Positions 1 to 8,680 are shown, counted from the first letter of the stretch. The stretch is DNA of 64,000 nt from Flavobacteriales bacterium (GCA_003499525.1 DNTB01000020.1:1-64000); one strand, 5' to 3'. Notes: generated by a model from the sequence alone, not told the origin. A program made the numbers and translations.

Positions 1-261
1 ACTGCATTTATGAAGCCGTTAAGCGGTTCTGGTGCGAGAGGAGCCATGCTGGAAACCATGGAAGCCTATGGTCCAGATTCTTTTGCCGCAACACTTTCCG
101 GAATATTCCAGGGTTCTACAGAAACGACTTTTTATACCATTGCGGTTTACTACGGTGCAGTAAGAGTTAAAAATATCAGGTATACAGCAGGTGCAGGTCT
201 GGCGGCTGATTTAGCAGGTATAATTGCCGCGATACTTATTGGTTACTTCTTTTTTGGATAG
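1..261 (+). CDS. SpmA/SpmB-type nucleoside-recognition membrane protein (3' end only)
   Basis: The gene enters from the left edge in frame 1; only the last 86 codons are present, ending in TAG. The visible part contains SGARGAMLETMEAYGPDS and a GSTETTFYTIAVYYGAV stretch, both typical of the C-terminal Gate domain of spore maturation protein SpmB, followed by a hydrophobic C-terminal helix. In Bacteroidota SpmA and SpmB are usually fused into one protein of about 400 residues; that would make this its SpmB end, but the fusion itself lies outside the window. Despite the name there is no sporulation here. The family is thought to be a membrane transporter-like protein of unknown substrate. The next gene is convergent, one base away. 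Confidence 0.85.
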   Translation, partial: TAFMKPLSGSGARGAMLETMEAYGPDSFAATLSGIFQGSTETTFYTIAVYYGAVRVKNIRYTAGAGLAADLAGIIAAILIGYFFFG

Positions 262-262
262 A

Positions 263-832
263 TTATTTCGGCTTGGCGTAGTACTTATTGTACATTAACT
301 TTCTGGGTTCATTAGTACCCGCCTGAAAAGGATATTGGCCCATAATATCATTGACCATCTTCTCCATCTTACCTTCTGTTAAATTGTACTGATCAAATTC
401 TCCGGTAGCCGCACCCTGCCATACCAATTTGGTCTCATCCACATCAATAATATCCACAACCACCGTAGATTCATTGTACACATAGGTCCTCGTGTAACTA
501 TCCCACCCGTAATAACCATAATATCCTCCATAGCCATAAGTTGGTGTTGAAGTAACCCCCATTTTTTCCTGTACTCTGCTGTTCAACCCGATATATAAAT
601 CCGGTTCATCGCTGGTAACATATCCAAGACTAGGCATGTAATCTTTAATCAAGCTCCTCATTTTCTGAGTGCCTGGAGCAGTTAGACCAGAATCCGGCAC
701 AAAATTGAAGCTCTCATACATCGAAAAATCAGCTTTCCTGTCATAGTCACTTGAAATCTGGAATGTGCTCGAACATGAAACAAGGTAAAACAAGAACGGC
801 ACTAGAACTATTGGAGTAATGCGAGGGTTCAT
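263..832 (-). CDS. DUF4136 lipoprotein
   Basis: A 189-residue exported protein of unknown function. From the ATG at 832 it starts with a short hydrophobic signal ending in a lipobox (LVSC, Cys20), so it should be a lipoprotein. The mature part has the DUF4136 pattern: an early FNF-type strand, a RSLIKDYMPSLGY segment, a Gly/Tyr-rich loop (about residues 95-110) and a late strand describing a DVDETKLVWQG motif. A longer reading frame starts at a TTG at 853, but that TTG lies inside a -7 promoter box (851-858), so the ATG is preferred. Lies immediately downstream of nnrDE and may be read both with that operon and from its own promoter. Confidence 0.8.
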   Translation of the reverse strand: MNPRITPIVLVPFLFYLVSCSSTFQISSDYDRKADFSMYESFNFVPDSGLTAPGTQKMRSLIKDYMPSLGYVTSDEPDLYIGLNSRVQEKMGVTSTPTYGYGGYYGYYGWDSYTRTYVYNESTVVVDIIDVDETKLVWQGAATGEFDQYNLTEGKMEKMVNDIMGQYPFQAGTNEPRKLMYNKYYAKPK

Positions 833-850
833 ATTTGGAGAATTTGTGGC

Positions 851-858
851 CAAAGTTA
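851..858 (-). promoter_or_regulatory. -7 box of the DUF4136 gene
   Basis: TAACTTTG on the minus strand matches the Bacteroidota -7 consensus TAnnTTTG exactly and lies 19 bases upstream of the ATG at 832. It overlaps the stop codon of nnrDE. No clear -33 TTG is visible at the usual distance, so strength is uncertain. Confidence 0.45.
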
Positions 859-2376
859 GCCTTTTAAAAAGGCATAGGCATCTGAAATAAACTCGATGAT
901 ATCAGTTGCAATAAGTGATTCCTCTTCAATGCACTTCGTTGCCAAATCACCGGCCAGACCATGAAGGTACGCACCAATCAGAGCTGAATGCTCAGGGGTA
1001 TAGCCCTGTGCCAAAAGGCTGGTGAGAATACCGGTGAGTACATCGCCGCTACCGGCCGTTCCCATCCCGGGGTTTCCAGTACTGTTAAAAAAGGTTCTGC
1101 CATCTGGTAGGCAGATCGCCGAATGTGCTCCTTTCATCAACACTATAACCTGATGATCCTTAGCAAATGTTAGAGCTTCCTGCACCCGAATCCAGGAGCT
1201 GGATTTTCTCCCCATTATTCTCGCCCATTCACCCGGATGAGGAGTAAGGATGGAGTTTTTAGGAATCATCTTCTGTAATTCCGTGTGTTCAGCCAACATA
1301 TTCAGGGCATCTGCGTCAAGAACGATAGGACATTTAGCCGATTCTAAAAGACTTCGCAACATTTCAACAGTTTCATCTTTTGTTCCTATCCCCGGTCCGC
1401 ATCCGATAGCATTGAACGGTGCTAAGTCAGGAAGTTCAGAAAGGATGTCTGTATTGATATCCTTACTCGTCATCACTTCCGGTGCAGCAATATTTATAGC
1501 GGTCGATGATGACGAAGGAAGGTGTGATGTTACCAAGCCAGCTCCTGCCCTAAGCGCAGCTTTAGACATTAAAACAGCCGCTCCTGTTTTTGTCGCTGAA
1601 CCAGACAAAGTCAATACATGTCCAAAAGAACCCTTATGATCATATTTCCTTCTTGGCCGGAGCAAGGGTCTTATATCTTCCACTTTAAGGTAGAACTGAT
1701 TCGAAGGCTCAATGGCAATAAACTTTGCTGAAAGTTGAATATCCACCACATCCCATGGTCCGCAAAATTGATGAAACTCCTCAAAAAGCATGGTCTGCTT
1801 TGGGAATTGAATGGTGGCTGTATAGTCTGCCTTCACCGCAACAAGATCACGTCCATCAATACTCTCAACATCACCGGCCAGTCCCGATGGCATGTCGATG
1901 GAAATGACAGTTCCATGCTGATCGTTGATCCAATTGACGTATTCCAGCCCCAGTCCTCTCAACGTTCCGGATATTCCGGAACCAAATACAGCATCGATGA
2001 GAATATCCCCCTTATCCTTTGGAAGGTCTTTTTTATTTTGAATGATTTCAACAGGGCACCCACTATCTAAAAGTCGCTTTTTGTTGATTTCAAAGTCCTC
2101 ACTCCCTTTCGACTTGATCTGAACGATGTAAGCCCTGCAGTTCCAACCCAGATCGTTCATCTTTCGAGCTACTACCAGACCGTCACCTCCATTGTTTCCG
2201 GTGCCACAGAAAATCCAGTAGTTGCGATCTTCTTTAAAGTTTTCGAATATCCAATTGAACAGCGCTACCCCTGCTCTCTCCATCAAATCTATAGATGCAA
2301 TAGGCTCATTATCAATGGTATATTGATCTGCCCTTCTAATTTGCTCAACGGAGAATATCTTGGATGCCTTATTCAT
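856..2376 (-). CDS. nnrDE: Bifunctional NAD(P)H-hydrate epimerase / ADP-dependent dehydratase
   Basis: Repairs hydrated NAD(P)H: the N-terminal YjeF_N domain (about residues 1-220) epimerises R- and S-NAD(P)HX and the C-terminal kinase-like domain (about 235-506) dehydrates S-NAD(P)HX using ADP. Visible signatures are GNNGGDGLVVAR in the first domain and, in the second, AALRAGAGLVT, LDADALNML, LTPHPGEWARI and GTAGSGDVLTG with the catalytic Asp. At 506 residues it is full length for the fused form. The ATG directly follows the coaE stop codon with no gap, placing it at the end of the nusB-to-coaE run; co-transcription with coaE is likely. Confidence 0.95.
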   Translation of the reverse strand: MNKASKIFSVEQIRRADQYTIDNEPIASIDLMERAGVALFNWIFENFKEDRNYWIFCGTGNNGGDGLVVARKMNDLGWNCRAYIVQIKSKGSEDFEINKKRLLDSGCPVEIIQNKKDLPKDKGDILIDAVFGSGISGTLRGLGLEYVNWINDQHGTVISIDMPSGLAGDVESIDGRDLVAVKADYTATIQFPKQTMLFEEFHQFCGPWDVVDIQLSAKFIAIEPSNQFYLKVEDIRPLLRPRRKYDHKGSFGHVLTLSGSATKTGAAVLMSKAALRAGAGLVTSHLPSSSSTAINIAAPEVMTSKDINTDILSELPDLAPFNAIGCGPGIGTKDETVEMLRSLLESAKCPIVLDADALNMLAEHTELQKMIPKNSILTPHPGEWARIMGRKSSSWIRVQEALTFAKDHQVIVLMKGAHSAICLPDGRTFFNSTGNPGMGTAGSGDVLTGILTSLLAQGYTPEHSALIGAYLHGLAGDLATKCIEEESLIATDIIEFISDAYAFLKG

Positions 2377-2985
2377 TTATTTCAAAAGTTTGGGTTTAAG
2401 AACCTCCTGGTAAATCTTCCAAACTTGCCCGATTATGGAATGGTTTCCATCGTTCAGAATCACGAAATCAGCTTTCTCCTTTATATCGTTTTGATCCCAT
2501 TGGTTTTTCATTATGGACCTGATATTTTCAATGCTACGATTATCTCGCTGCTTAACCCGTTTAATTCTAACCTCCTCTGGGGCCTCAACGAATATAACTT
2601 TCATACAATCTCTGGAAGCACCGGATTCAAAAAGAATTGCTGATTCTTTGAATACGATGCCACAGTTTTGCTTTAATGTCCAATCCATAAAATCCTTTCG
2701 AACGAGCGGATGAACCAGTGAATTGAGTTTTTCCACCAGTCTGGTTTCCGAAAAAACCAATCTGGATAATTTTTTTCTGTCAATCTTATTTCCGGAGAAT
2801 ACTTCGACACCAAAAATTGACTTGACCTTTAGCTTTAGCTCGTTTGATTCTTGATACAAGGCTTTAGCTCGTGAATCAGCGTCGTAAACGGGTATGGAGA
2901 GCTGGGTAAAAACTCGGGCAACCGTAGACTTACCGCTACCAATACCACCTGTAATACACCATATTTCCGGTTTTGTATTCATCAT
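2377..2985 (-). CDS. coaE: Dephospho-CoA kinase
   Basis: Catalyses the last step of coenzyme A synthesis, ATP-dependent phosphorylation of the ribose 3'-OH of dephospho-CoA, in the cytoplasm. The 202-residue protein opens with a P-loop GGIGSGKST (residues 13-21) and has the VYDADSRAK substrate motif, a LVHPLVR segment and the lid region with VKQRDNRS, all as expected of CoaE. Two consecutive ATGs are present (2985 and 2982): the first overlaps the ybbR stop as ATGA, the second as TGATG. Either is possible. Part of the tightly packed minus-strand operon with yajC and ybbR. Confidence 0.95.
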   Translation of the reverse strand: MMNTKPEIWCITGGIGSGKSTVARVFTQLSIPVYDADSRAKALYQESNELKLKVKSIFGVEVFSGNKIDRKKLSRLVFSETRLVEKLNSLVHPLVRKDFMDWTLKQNCGIVFKESAILFESGASRDCMKVIFVEAPEEVRIKRVKQRDNRSIENIRSIMKNQWDQNDIKEKADFVILNDGNHSIIGQVWKIYQEVLKPKLLK

Positions 2986-3944
2986 TCAATGATGAGATAA
3001 TCTACGGAAGTTGGATAGTAGGAAATGAGCTTAACAAAGGGTTGGTTACTTGACACATTCACAAATAAGCGGTTACCTGCATTTTGGTCTACATCTACTG
3101 TTGCATTAAAATCCTCCGCTGTAACTCTATCCAATCGAGATAAACCACAACTATACTTGACTTTGACTTGATCAGGAATCAGTCTGATCCCGTCTTTTTT
3201 ATTACTGATAATCGGAATTTCCATTTCGCCCTGAACAATTTCCTCCACATCTAAGGCGACCAAGACATATTCGGGTTTCGTTCTCCAACCGCGTGGAACG
3301 GAAATTTTCAACTTGTAAGTGGATGAATGCTCGACGGTCCCCAAATTTTCTTGTTGTGTGTAAAGGGTATCCCACCTTTCAATTTTGCTGGCCGGACCAA
3401 TTAAGGTAGCCTGGCTTATGGATAGCTCCGGATCTTTCGCTAATGTATAGCCTTCACGCAGATCGAACCTCATTCTGGATGATACATATAATTGGCGCTC
3501 TGAAATTGGTTCAAGTTCCAAAGTCAAGCTATCGATAGAGATCTTTTGTATTGAAATGCTTTTGCCATAATGCCCCTGGAGTAGTCTGGACAGCTCTGAA
3601 CTTGATAAGGTTTCATTTTGGATTCCTCTGTTCTCTATAAAATTCATACGAGAGATGTTCATCACTAAAGTATCCTTCGAAGCATTTACCTGGAACAGAT
3701 TAAACCCTTCTCCAGAGATACTGATATCGAAGGTTGCCGCAGGATAAACTCCTATCCACTTATTTTCAGGAACTCCAGTAAACTTTAAATGAACGGTTCT
3801 GTCCTGATGATATACCTCATTTAGAGAGTTTATCAACCAAAATCCGGCTGAAATAATCAGGCTCAACAAAAAGACGCCAATGATTTGCCTTCTTCCTGGA
3901 GGAAGTGATAAGGCTACTTTTGAGTCCTGTCTATGAGATATCAT
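2982..3944 (-). CDS. YbbR-domain membrane-anchored protein
   Basis: A 320-residue protein with a short basic N-terminus, one membrane helix (about residues 21-41) and a long beta-rich extracytoplasmic part made of YbbR-like repeats; the segments around residues 145-235 and 236-320 are the clearest. YbbR proteins of Firmicutes (CdaR) regulate a diadenylate cyclase, but no cyclase gene is next to this one, so that role should not be transferred. Start and stop overlap yajC and coaE by 4 bases each, suggesting translational coupling. The yajC-ybbR-coaE arrangement is, from my memory of the group, common in Bacteroidota; the function is unknown. Confidence 0.75.
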   Translation of the reverse strand: MISHRQDSKVALSLPPGRRQIIGVFLLSLIISAGFWLINSLNEVYHQDRTVHLKFTGVPENKWIGVYPAATFDISISGEGFNLFQVNASKDTLVMNISRMNFIENRGIQNETLSSSELSRLLQGHYGKSISIQKISIDSLTLELEPISERQLYVSSRMRFDLREGYTLAKDPELSISQATLIGPASKIERWDTLYTQQENLGTVEHSSTYKLKISVPRGWRTKPEYVLVALDVEEIVQGEMEIPIISNKKDGIRLIPDQVKVKYSCGLSRLDRVTAEDFNATVDVDQNAGNRLFVNVSSNQPFVKLISYYPTSVDYLIIE

Positions 3945-4243
3945 TTTCCACCGGACTGAGCCAGCTCACTTGTTCCAGTGCCCTTAGAATATTCAGGGGA
4001 TATTGCAGATCGTTCAACCTCGAATCTCGTCTTGCTTTCAGCCTCTAATAGCAGAGTTTTCTCCCTAACCTCGAGCACTTTTCCGTGAATCCCACCAATG
4101 GTAACCACCCGATCTCCTTTATTGACTGCTTCTCTAAACTTTTTGGCATCCTTGGCCCTTTTCATTTGTGGTCTAATGAGAAAGAAATAGAAAACCACCA
4201 TGATAAGCAGTAGTGGTCCGAAGTTTTGTAATAATCCGTCCAT
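3941..4243 (-). CDS. yajC: Preprotein translocase accessory subunit YajC
   Basis: Small inner-membrane partner of SecDF in the Sec translocon. The 100-residue protein has one N-terminal membrane helix (about 7-23) ending in FFLIRPQMKRAK, the family hallmark, followed by a cytoplasmic domain with GDRVVTIGGIHGKV. Length is normal. Sits 2 bases after the DUF1573 lipoprotein gene and overlaps the next gene by 4 bases. Confidence 0.95.
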   Translation of the reverse strand: MDGLLQNFGPLLLIMVVFYFFLIRPQMKRAKDAKKFREAVNKGDRVVTIGGIHGKVLEVREKTLLLEAESKTRFEVERSAISPEYSKGTGTSELAQSGGK

Positions 4244-4245
4244 GG

Positions 4246-4701
4246 TTATTCAGTTTCCGGTGCTATAACCTCACCGGTAAGGTTGATTACATTTTGCGAA
4301 GGCATGGTATTGGCCACTAAATAAATCTTCTTATTCTGATGTCCTTTTTTACCTTCAGATTTAAATACCACTTTGATCTCACCTGATTCTCCTGGTTTAA
4401 TCGGAGTTCGGGGCCAGTCCGGCACGGTGCAACCGCAAGATGCATCTGCTGACGATATGATCAGGTCAATTTTTCCCGAGTTTTTAAACTTATAAGTACG
4501 CTCGACGACTTCTCCCTGAACTATACTTCCGAAGTCTAGCGTATTTTCCTCAAACTCCATGATTGGAAGTTCTGATTTTTCGTTGGGTGCATTAGCTGTG
4601 GATGGGTTCTTAACCAGTTCTGCCGATACTGGTTTATCACTTGATTCACAAGATGTTAAAAGTAATACTCCGACAGTAAAAAATATTGATTTTACGCTCA
4701 T
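4246..4701 (-). CDS. DUF1573 lipoprotein
   Basis: A 151-residue exported protein. The signal peptide ends in a lipobox LLTSC (Cys18), so it should be membrane-anchored. The rest is one immunoglobulin-like DUF1573 domain with the diagnostic FGSIVQGE, FKNSGKIDL, ADASCGCTVP and KPGESGEIKVVF segments. Function is not known; such domains are very abundant in Bacteroidota envelopes. It lies between nusB and yajC with gaps of only 2 bases, so it is almost certainly transcribed with them. Confidence 0.88.
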   Translation of the reverse strand: MSVKSIFFTVGVLLLTSCESSDKPVSAELVKNPSTANAPNEKSELPIMEFEENTLDFGSIVQGEVVERTYKFKNSGKIDLIISSADASCGCTVPDWPRTPIKPGESGEIKVVFKSEGKKGHQNKKIYLVANTMPSQNVINLTGEVIAPETE

Positions 4702-4703
4702 GA

Positions 4704-5666
4704 TTAGCTGTGTTCAATTAAACCTCTTCCTACTTTTTTGATTAATCCCTTCTCTTTATAATCCGCCAATAATTTGTCCAAAACTCCATTAATGAAAATA
4801 CGACTTTTAGTGGTGCTGTAGTTTTTCGATATTTCTAAATATTCATTCAAAGATACCTTGACCGGAAGATTTGGAAAATACAGAAATTCACACAAGGCCA
4901 TCTTCATTAGAATAATATCCAGACGGGCTATTCGATCCAACTCCCAATTTTTAGTATGCTCCATGATCTGGTTCTGCAGTTCGTCTGACTTTAGCACAGT
5001 ACGTTCCACTAGCTCTCGAATGAAGGCCTTATCCTCCTTTTCATTTTTGTACAGAGCGGGCAACCATTGTTTGCTGGGTTCCTGATTTTGTTGCAATCGG
5101 CTCAGGGTTTTTACTACATTAATTCCGGCCAACTGAACGTCATCGTACCAGTGTATGTTGCGATCCTCCATGAGGTCCAATAAAGTTTCATTTACTCCAA
5201 GGTGTTTCTTAAAAATATGAATGTACAAATCCTTGGTTTTTTCAAATCCAGGTTCAGTTCCATTCATAAAACTGATGTAGGAAACATCTTCTGAAATCTT
5301 TCGCCATACCTTATTCAGCGTATCCGATTCAAGACTCCAATCCACCTTATATTGTTCTCTGAGGGCTTTAAAGCGCAAATTGCTCTCTATGATGGAAATT
5401 ACAGGGTTATCAACAAATCTGATACTTGGGTTAAGGTCTTCTTCGGTGGCCAACTTCTTTTCCCTTTTGATATCTATTTTTCTTTGAGCAATGTCAGTAA
5501 TCTCAGGAATAAGAGACATCAAGATGATGAACAACTGGTAGATATCTGAGAGTCCGGAAAAAAGTTTATTCTCGGTGCTGGCCAAATCGCCTTCATTTAG
5601 CTCTTTGCTGTACAAAGCCTGCATGGCTTTTACTCTCAAATAACGGCGGTTCAAAAGTCCTTCCAT
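4704..5666 (-). CDS. nusB: Transcription antitermination factor NusB, long form
   Basis: Component of the rRNA antitermination complex; with NusE it binds boxA RNA. The C-terminal third (about residues 185-310) is the all-helical NusB domain, with ARLDIILMKMALCE and FINGVLDKLL as the best signatures. The protein is 320 residues, about twice the E. coli length, with an N-terminal helical extension that begins with a RRYLRVKAMQALY segment; this long form is usual in Bacteroidota. The start is taken as ATG 5666 rather than a TTG two codons upstream. First gene of the minus-strand run to nnrDE; a -7 box lies at 5755-5762. Confidence 0.9.
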   Translation of the reverse strand: MEGLLNRRYLRVKAMQALYSKELNEGDLASTENKLFSGLSDIYQLFIILMSLIPEITDIAQRKIDIKREKKLATEEDLNPSIRFVDNPVISIIESNLRFKALREQYKVDWSLESDTLNKVWRKISEDVSYISFMNGTEPGFEKTKDLYIHIFKKHLGVNETLLDLMEDRNIHWYDDVQLAGINVVKTLSRLQQNQEPSKQWLPALYKNEKEDKAFIRELVERTVLKSDELQNQIMEHTKNWELDRIARLDIILMKMALCEFLYFPNLPVKVSLNEYLEISKNYSTTKSRIFINGVLDKLLADYKEKGLIKKVGRGLIEHS

Positions 5667-5719
5667 TTTCAAAGATCTTGCTCCATAGAACAGGATGTAT
5701 AATCGACTGTTTTAACCAT

Positions 5720-5727
5720 TACATTTG
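5720..5727 (+). promoter_or_regulatory. -7 box of the ABC exporter gene
   Basis: TACATTTG on the plus strand, an exact match to TAnnTTTG, 64 bases before the GTG start at 5792. It faces the minus-strand -7 box at 5755-5762, so the two predicted transcripts would overlap by roughly 15 bases. No good -33 box is seen. Confidence 0.45.
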
Positions 5728-5754
5728 GCACGCGACACTCCTGATAAACTGGCG

Positions 5755-5762
5755 CAAATGTA
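5755..5762 (-). promoter_or_regulatory. -7 box of the nusB operon
   Basis: TACATTTG on the minus strand, an exact match to TAnnTTTG, 88 bases before the nusB ATG. Identical in sequence to, and facing, the plus-strand box at 5720-5727. Confidence 0.45.
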
Positions 5763-5791
5763 GTTGAATTGAAGTACCTGAAACCTATTCT

Positions 5792-7585
5792 GTGAAATCA
5801 CTTTTTTACCTCAATAAGTACTTTATAAAGTACCGTTGGCGCTTCCTAATGGGAATACTGTTCATCATTGTTTCCAATATTTTTGCCATCTATCCTGCTC
5901 AGGTTATAAGAGTGGCTTTGGATATGGTCAGTGATTCGTTGGCTCAATATCAACTCTTGTCAAATACACCAGCATCCGGAAGCTATCAAGTTTTGCTGGG
6001 CAGAACTATACTGATTTTCGGGGTTGTGGTACTTGTTCTGGCTTTAGCCAAAGGTCTGTTCCTGTTCTTTACGCGACAAACCATAATAGTCATGTCGAGA
6101 TTAATAGAATACGATCTTAAGAATGAGATTTACGATCACTATCAATCACTGGATCTGGCATTCTTCAAAAAGAATAGTACCGGCGATTTGATGAACCGAA
6201 TTAGCGAAGATGTAAGCAGGGTCAGAATGTACTTAGGTCCTGCAGTCATGTACACTATGAATCTAATTGTGCTGTTTATCCTGGTTATTGGAGTGATGCT
6301 GACGGTTAGCCCGTTGTTAACCTTTTATGTTCTATTGCCCCTGCCATTGCTCTCCTTATCCATCTACTACGTGAGTAATATCATAAATGTCAAAAGCGAA
6401 CGGGTGCAAAAGCATTTATCGGGTCTTTCAACATTCGTACAAGAATCTTTTGCAGGAATTCGAGTACTCAAAGCATTTACCCTCGAGCAGGAACGCACAC
6501 AGGACTTTTCCGAAGCATCATCAAAATACAAAGAAGTTTCTCTTGATCTGGCCCGGGTGAATGCGCTTTTCATGCCTCTCATGATCTTGCTAATAGGGGT
6601 AAGTACAATCATAACAGTTTATGTAGGAGGAAGATTAACAATTACCGGAGAGGTTACAACAGGTAACATTGCAGAATTTGTGATATATGTAAATATGCTT
6701 ACGTGGCCTGTGGCTGCATTGGGTTGGGTAACCTCGATTACTCAAAGGGCGGCAGCATCTCAAAAAAGAATCAACGAATTTTTGAACCAATCTTCGGAAA
6801 TAATCGGGGGTGACTCCAATATTAAAATCGAATCAGGAGAAATTGAGTGGAAGAACGTTTCATTCAAATACCCTGATAGTGAGGTCTTTGCCCTTGAAAA
6901 TATTTCATTCAAACTTAAAGCAGGAGAGTCTCTGGCTATTACTGGAAGAACGGGATCAGGTAAAAGTACTATTGCACAGTTGCTGTTAAGATTGTACGAT
7001 ATTACAGAGGGTTCAATAAGAATAGATGAGCACGATATAAAGGAGTACAAACTGTCTAACCTTAGACGAGCAATGGGTTACGTACCTCAGGATGCTTTTC
7101 TTTTTTCCAATACGGTCAGAAGCAATATCGAATTCGGTCTTGAAACACAGAATCCCAGGCTTGATGTCCTCAAAAAAGCCGCCGATGATTCGGACATATT
7201 GAATACAATTCAGGAATTCGAGAAAGAATGGGAAACCAAACTTGGAGAGCGCGGAGTCAACCTCTCTGGGGGACAAAAGCAAAGAATGTCCATGGCACGT
7301 GCTTTTGCTAAACAACCTGTGGTGCTAATACTGGATGACAGCCTTTCAGCAGTGGATACCGAAACGGAAGATCGGATTTTACGAAACCTCGATAGACTGA
7401 TGAAAGGGCGAACTACTATAGTCATTTCACATCGCATTTCGAGTTTGAAACAAAGCGATAACGTCTTAGTCCTTGAGGAAGGACAAGTTATTCAGTCCGG
7501 CGATCATCAATCCTTAATTAAACAAGAAGGCCTCTACAAGCAGTTGTATGAGCAGCAACAATTAGAGCAACAGATGCAAGAGTAA
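5792..7585 (+). CDS. ABC exporter half-transporter (MsbA/SmdA-like)
   Basis: A 597-residue fusion of a six-helix membrane domain (about residues 1-320) and an ATPase domain (about 345-590), the layout of homo- or heterodimeric exporters. Walker A GRTGSGKST has Lys391, the signature LSGGQKQR starts at residue 491, Walker B is VLILDDSLSAVDTETED and the switch His is in ISHRIS. The Walker B is followed by Asp where many transporters have Glu, which would make this a degenerate catalytic site of the sort found in heterodimeric exporters. Substrate cannot be told from sequence; lipids or drugs are typical. Start is GTG; no in-frame ATG fits better. A second, related exporter is at 23882-25642. Confidence 0.88.
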   Translation: MKSLFYLNKYFIKYRWRFLMGILFIIVSNIFAIYPAQVIRVALDMVSDSLAQYQLLSNTPASGSYQVLLGRTILIFGVVVLVLALAKGLFLFFTRQTIIVMSRLIEYDLKNEIYDHYQSLDLAFFKKNSTGDLMNRISEDVSRVRMYLGPAVMYTMNLIVLFILVIGVMLTVSPLLTFYVLLPLPLLSLSIYYVSNIINVKSERVQKHLSGLSTFVQESFAGIRVLKAFTLEQERTQDFSEASSKYKEVSLDLARVNALFMPLMILLIGVSTIITVYVGGRLTITGEVTTGNIAEFVIYVNMLTWPVAALGWVTSITQRAAASQKRINEFLNQSSEIIGGDSNIKIESGEIEWKNVSFKYPDSEVFALENISFKLKAGESLAITGRTGSGKSTIAQLLLRLYDITEGSIRIDEHDIKEYKLSNLRRAMGYVPQDAFLFSNTVRSNIEFGLETQNPRLDVLKKAADDSDILNTIQEFEKEWETKLGERGVNLSGGQKQRMSMARAFAKQPVVLILDDSLSAVDTETEDRILRNLDRLMKGRTTIVISHRISSLKQSDNVLVLEEGQVIQSGDHQSLIKQEGLYKQLYEQQQLEQQMQE

Positions 7586-7588
7586 TTT

Positions 7589-7618
7589 TTTGTCGGATTA
7601 CATTTTTCAATAGATTTG
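7589..7618 (+). promoter_or_regulatory. Promoter of the DUF3276 gene
   Basis: A -33 TTTG at 7589-7592 and an exact -7 TAGATTTG at 7611-7618 with an 18-base spacer make one of the best-formed Bacteroidota promoters in the window. The predicted start of transcription is about 30 bases before the ATG at 7656. Confidence 0.55.
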
Positions 7619-7655
7619 GGTTGAAATCGAAGCTAGTAAAGGAAATCAAGCCAAT

Positions 7656-8009
7656 ATGGAAGAAAAAGAAGGGAAAAATAGTGAGCAGGAAGAAATATTT
7701 GCAAAAGCCGTAAGAGCAGGTAAAAGAACCTATTTTTTTGACATTAGAGCAACGCGAGGTAACGACTATTACCTAACTATTACGGAAAGTAAGCGACAAT
7801 ACAATGAAGATGGCACTTTCCAATATCAAAAACACAAAATATTTCTCTACAAGGAGGACTTCGAGAAGTTCGGAACTGCTTTAGCAGAATCATTTCAGAA
7901 GGTCATTGAACTAAAAAAAGAGCAAGACGATCAATTCGCCTCAAAAATGAACAAGGATTTCACTGACGTGCGTTTTGAAGAGCTGGATGATCAGAACGAA
8001 AAAGACTAA
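7656..8009 (+). CDS. DUF3276 PUR-like nucleic-acid-binding protein
   Basis: A 117-residue cytoplasmic protein of the DUF3276 family, small PUR-alpha-like proteins that bind single-stranded DNA or RNA and are nearly restricted to Bacteroidota. The core (about residues 15-95) carries the expected strand pattern with GKRTYFFDIRATRGNDYYLT and KHKIFLYKEDFEKF, followed by an acidic tail. The biological role in bacteria is unclear. It has its own promoter and ends in a 4-base tail-to-tail overlap with the HD-domain gene. Confidence 0.9.
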   Translation: MEEKEGKNSEQEEIFAKAVRAGKRTYFFDIRATRGNDYYLTITESKRQYNEDGTFQYQKHKIFLYKEDFEKFGTALAESFQKVIELKKEQDDQFASKMNKDFTDVRFEELDDQNEKD

Positions 8010-8680
8010 ACTTCCCATTCAACTCCCCACTCGTTGTAGAACTGACGCAAAAAGGACTTCATAAATATTGTCCTCTGATGAGCAATTTGTCTTCCGGTTT
8101 CCGTATGCATGCGCTCTTCCAGTAGCAATAGTTTTTCATAAAAATGATTAATCGTATGACCTTCTGATATCTTGTAAGCCTCATAGCTGAGATGAATCTC
8201 AGGATATATATCAGGGTCAAAAAGGGCTCGATTTTTCTTCCCTCCGTAAGCAAATGCTCGTGCAATACCAATAGCACCCAGGGCATCTAATCTATCCGCA
8301 TCCTGTACAATGGCCACTTCTTTGCAACTCACAAAATCATCAACCCCTGCACCTTTAAAGCTTATCTCATTAATACATTGTAAAAGTCTCCTCGATTGCT
8401 GTTCATCAAATTGACTTCTGAGCCAGGTCAATAAATAGGCTTGACCTTCATCCTCAGATGAATGAAGCTTTCTGTCCGGCACATCATGCAGTAAACCAAT
8501 GAGCTGAACTAAAAGCTGATCTGCATTCCTTTCATGCTGCGCAATAAGTTTGGCCTGTTCAACCACTCTTTTAATATGCCACCAGTCATGACCGGTTCCC
8601 TCTCCCGTGTGAAAAGCTTTGGCAAAAGCCCTGGCTCTATTCAGATTTTCAGCCGTAATTCGAATCTCATTCTGCATCAT
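8006..8680 (-). CDS. HD-domain phosphohydrolase (YedJ/YpgQ-like)
   Basis: A 224-residue metal-dependent phosphohydrolase. The HD signature is complete: His in GTGHDWWHI, the HD pair in LLHDVPDRK and a distal Asp in VQDADRLDALGAIG, the last being the hallmark of the YedJ/YpgQ subgroup. Related proteins hydrolyse nucleotides, but the substrate here is not predictable. Two ATGs in tandem (8680, 8677). Transcribed alone toward the DUF3276 gene, with a 4-base convergent overlap. Confidence 0.85.
   Translation of the reverse strand: MMQNEIRITAENLNRARAFAKAFHTGEGTGHDWWHIKRVVEQAKLIAQHERNADQLLVQLIGLLHDVPDRKLHSSEDEGQAYLLTWLRSQFDEQQSRRLLQCINEISFKGAGVDDFVSCKEVAIVQDADRLDALGAIGIARAFAYGGKKNRALFDPDIYPEIHLSYEAYKISEGHTINHFYEKLLLLEERMHTETGRQIAHQRTIFMKSFLRQFYNEWGVEWEV

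Noticed and set aside
859..873. Palindrome GCCTTTTAAAAAGGC near the nnrDE stop codon as a terminator
   Set aside because: It leaves a loop of one base and is coding for the last residues of nnrDE; no T run follows on either side.
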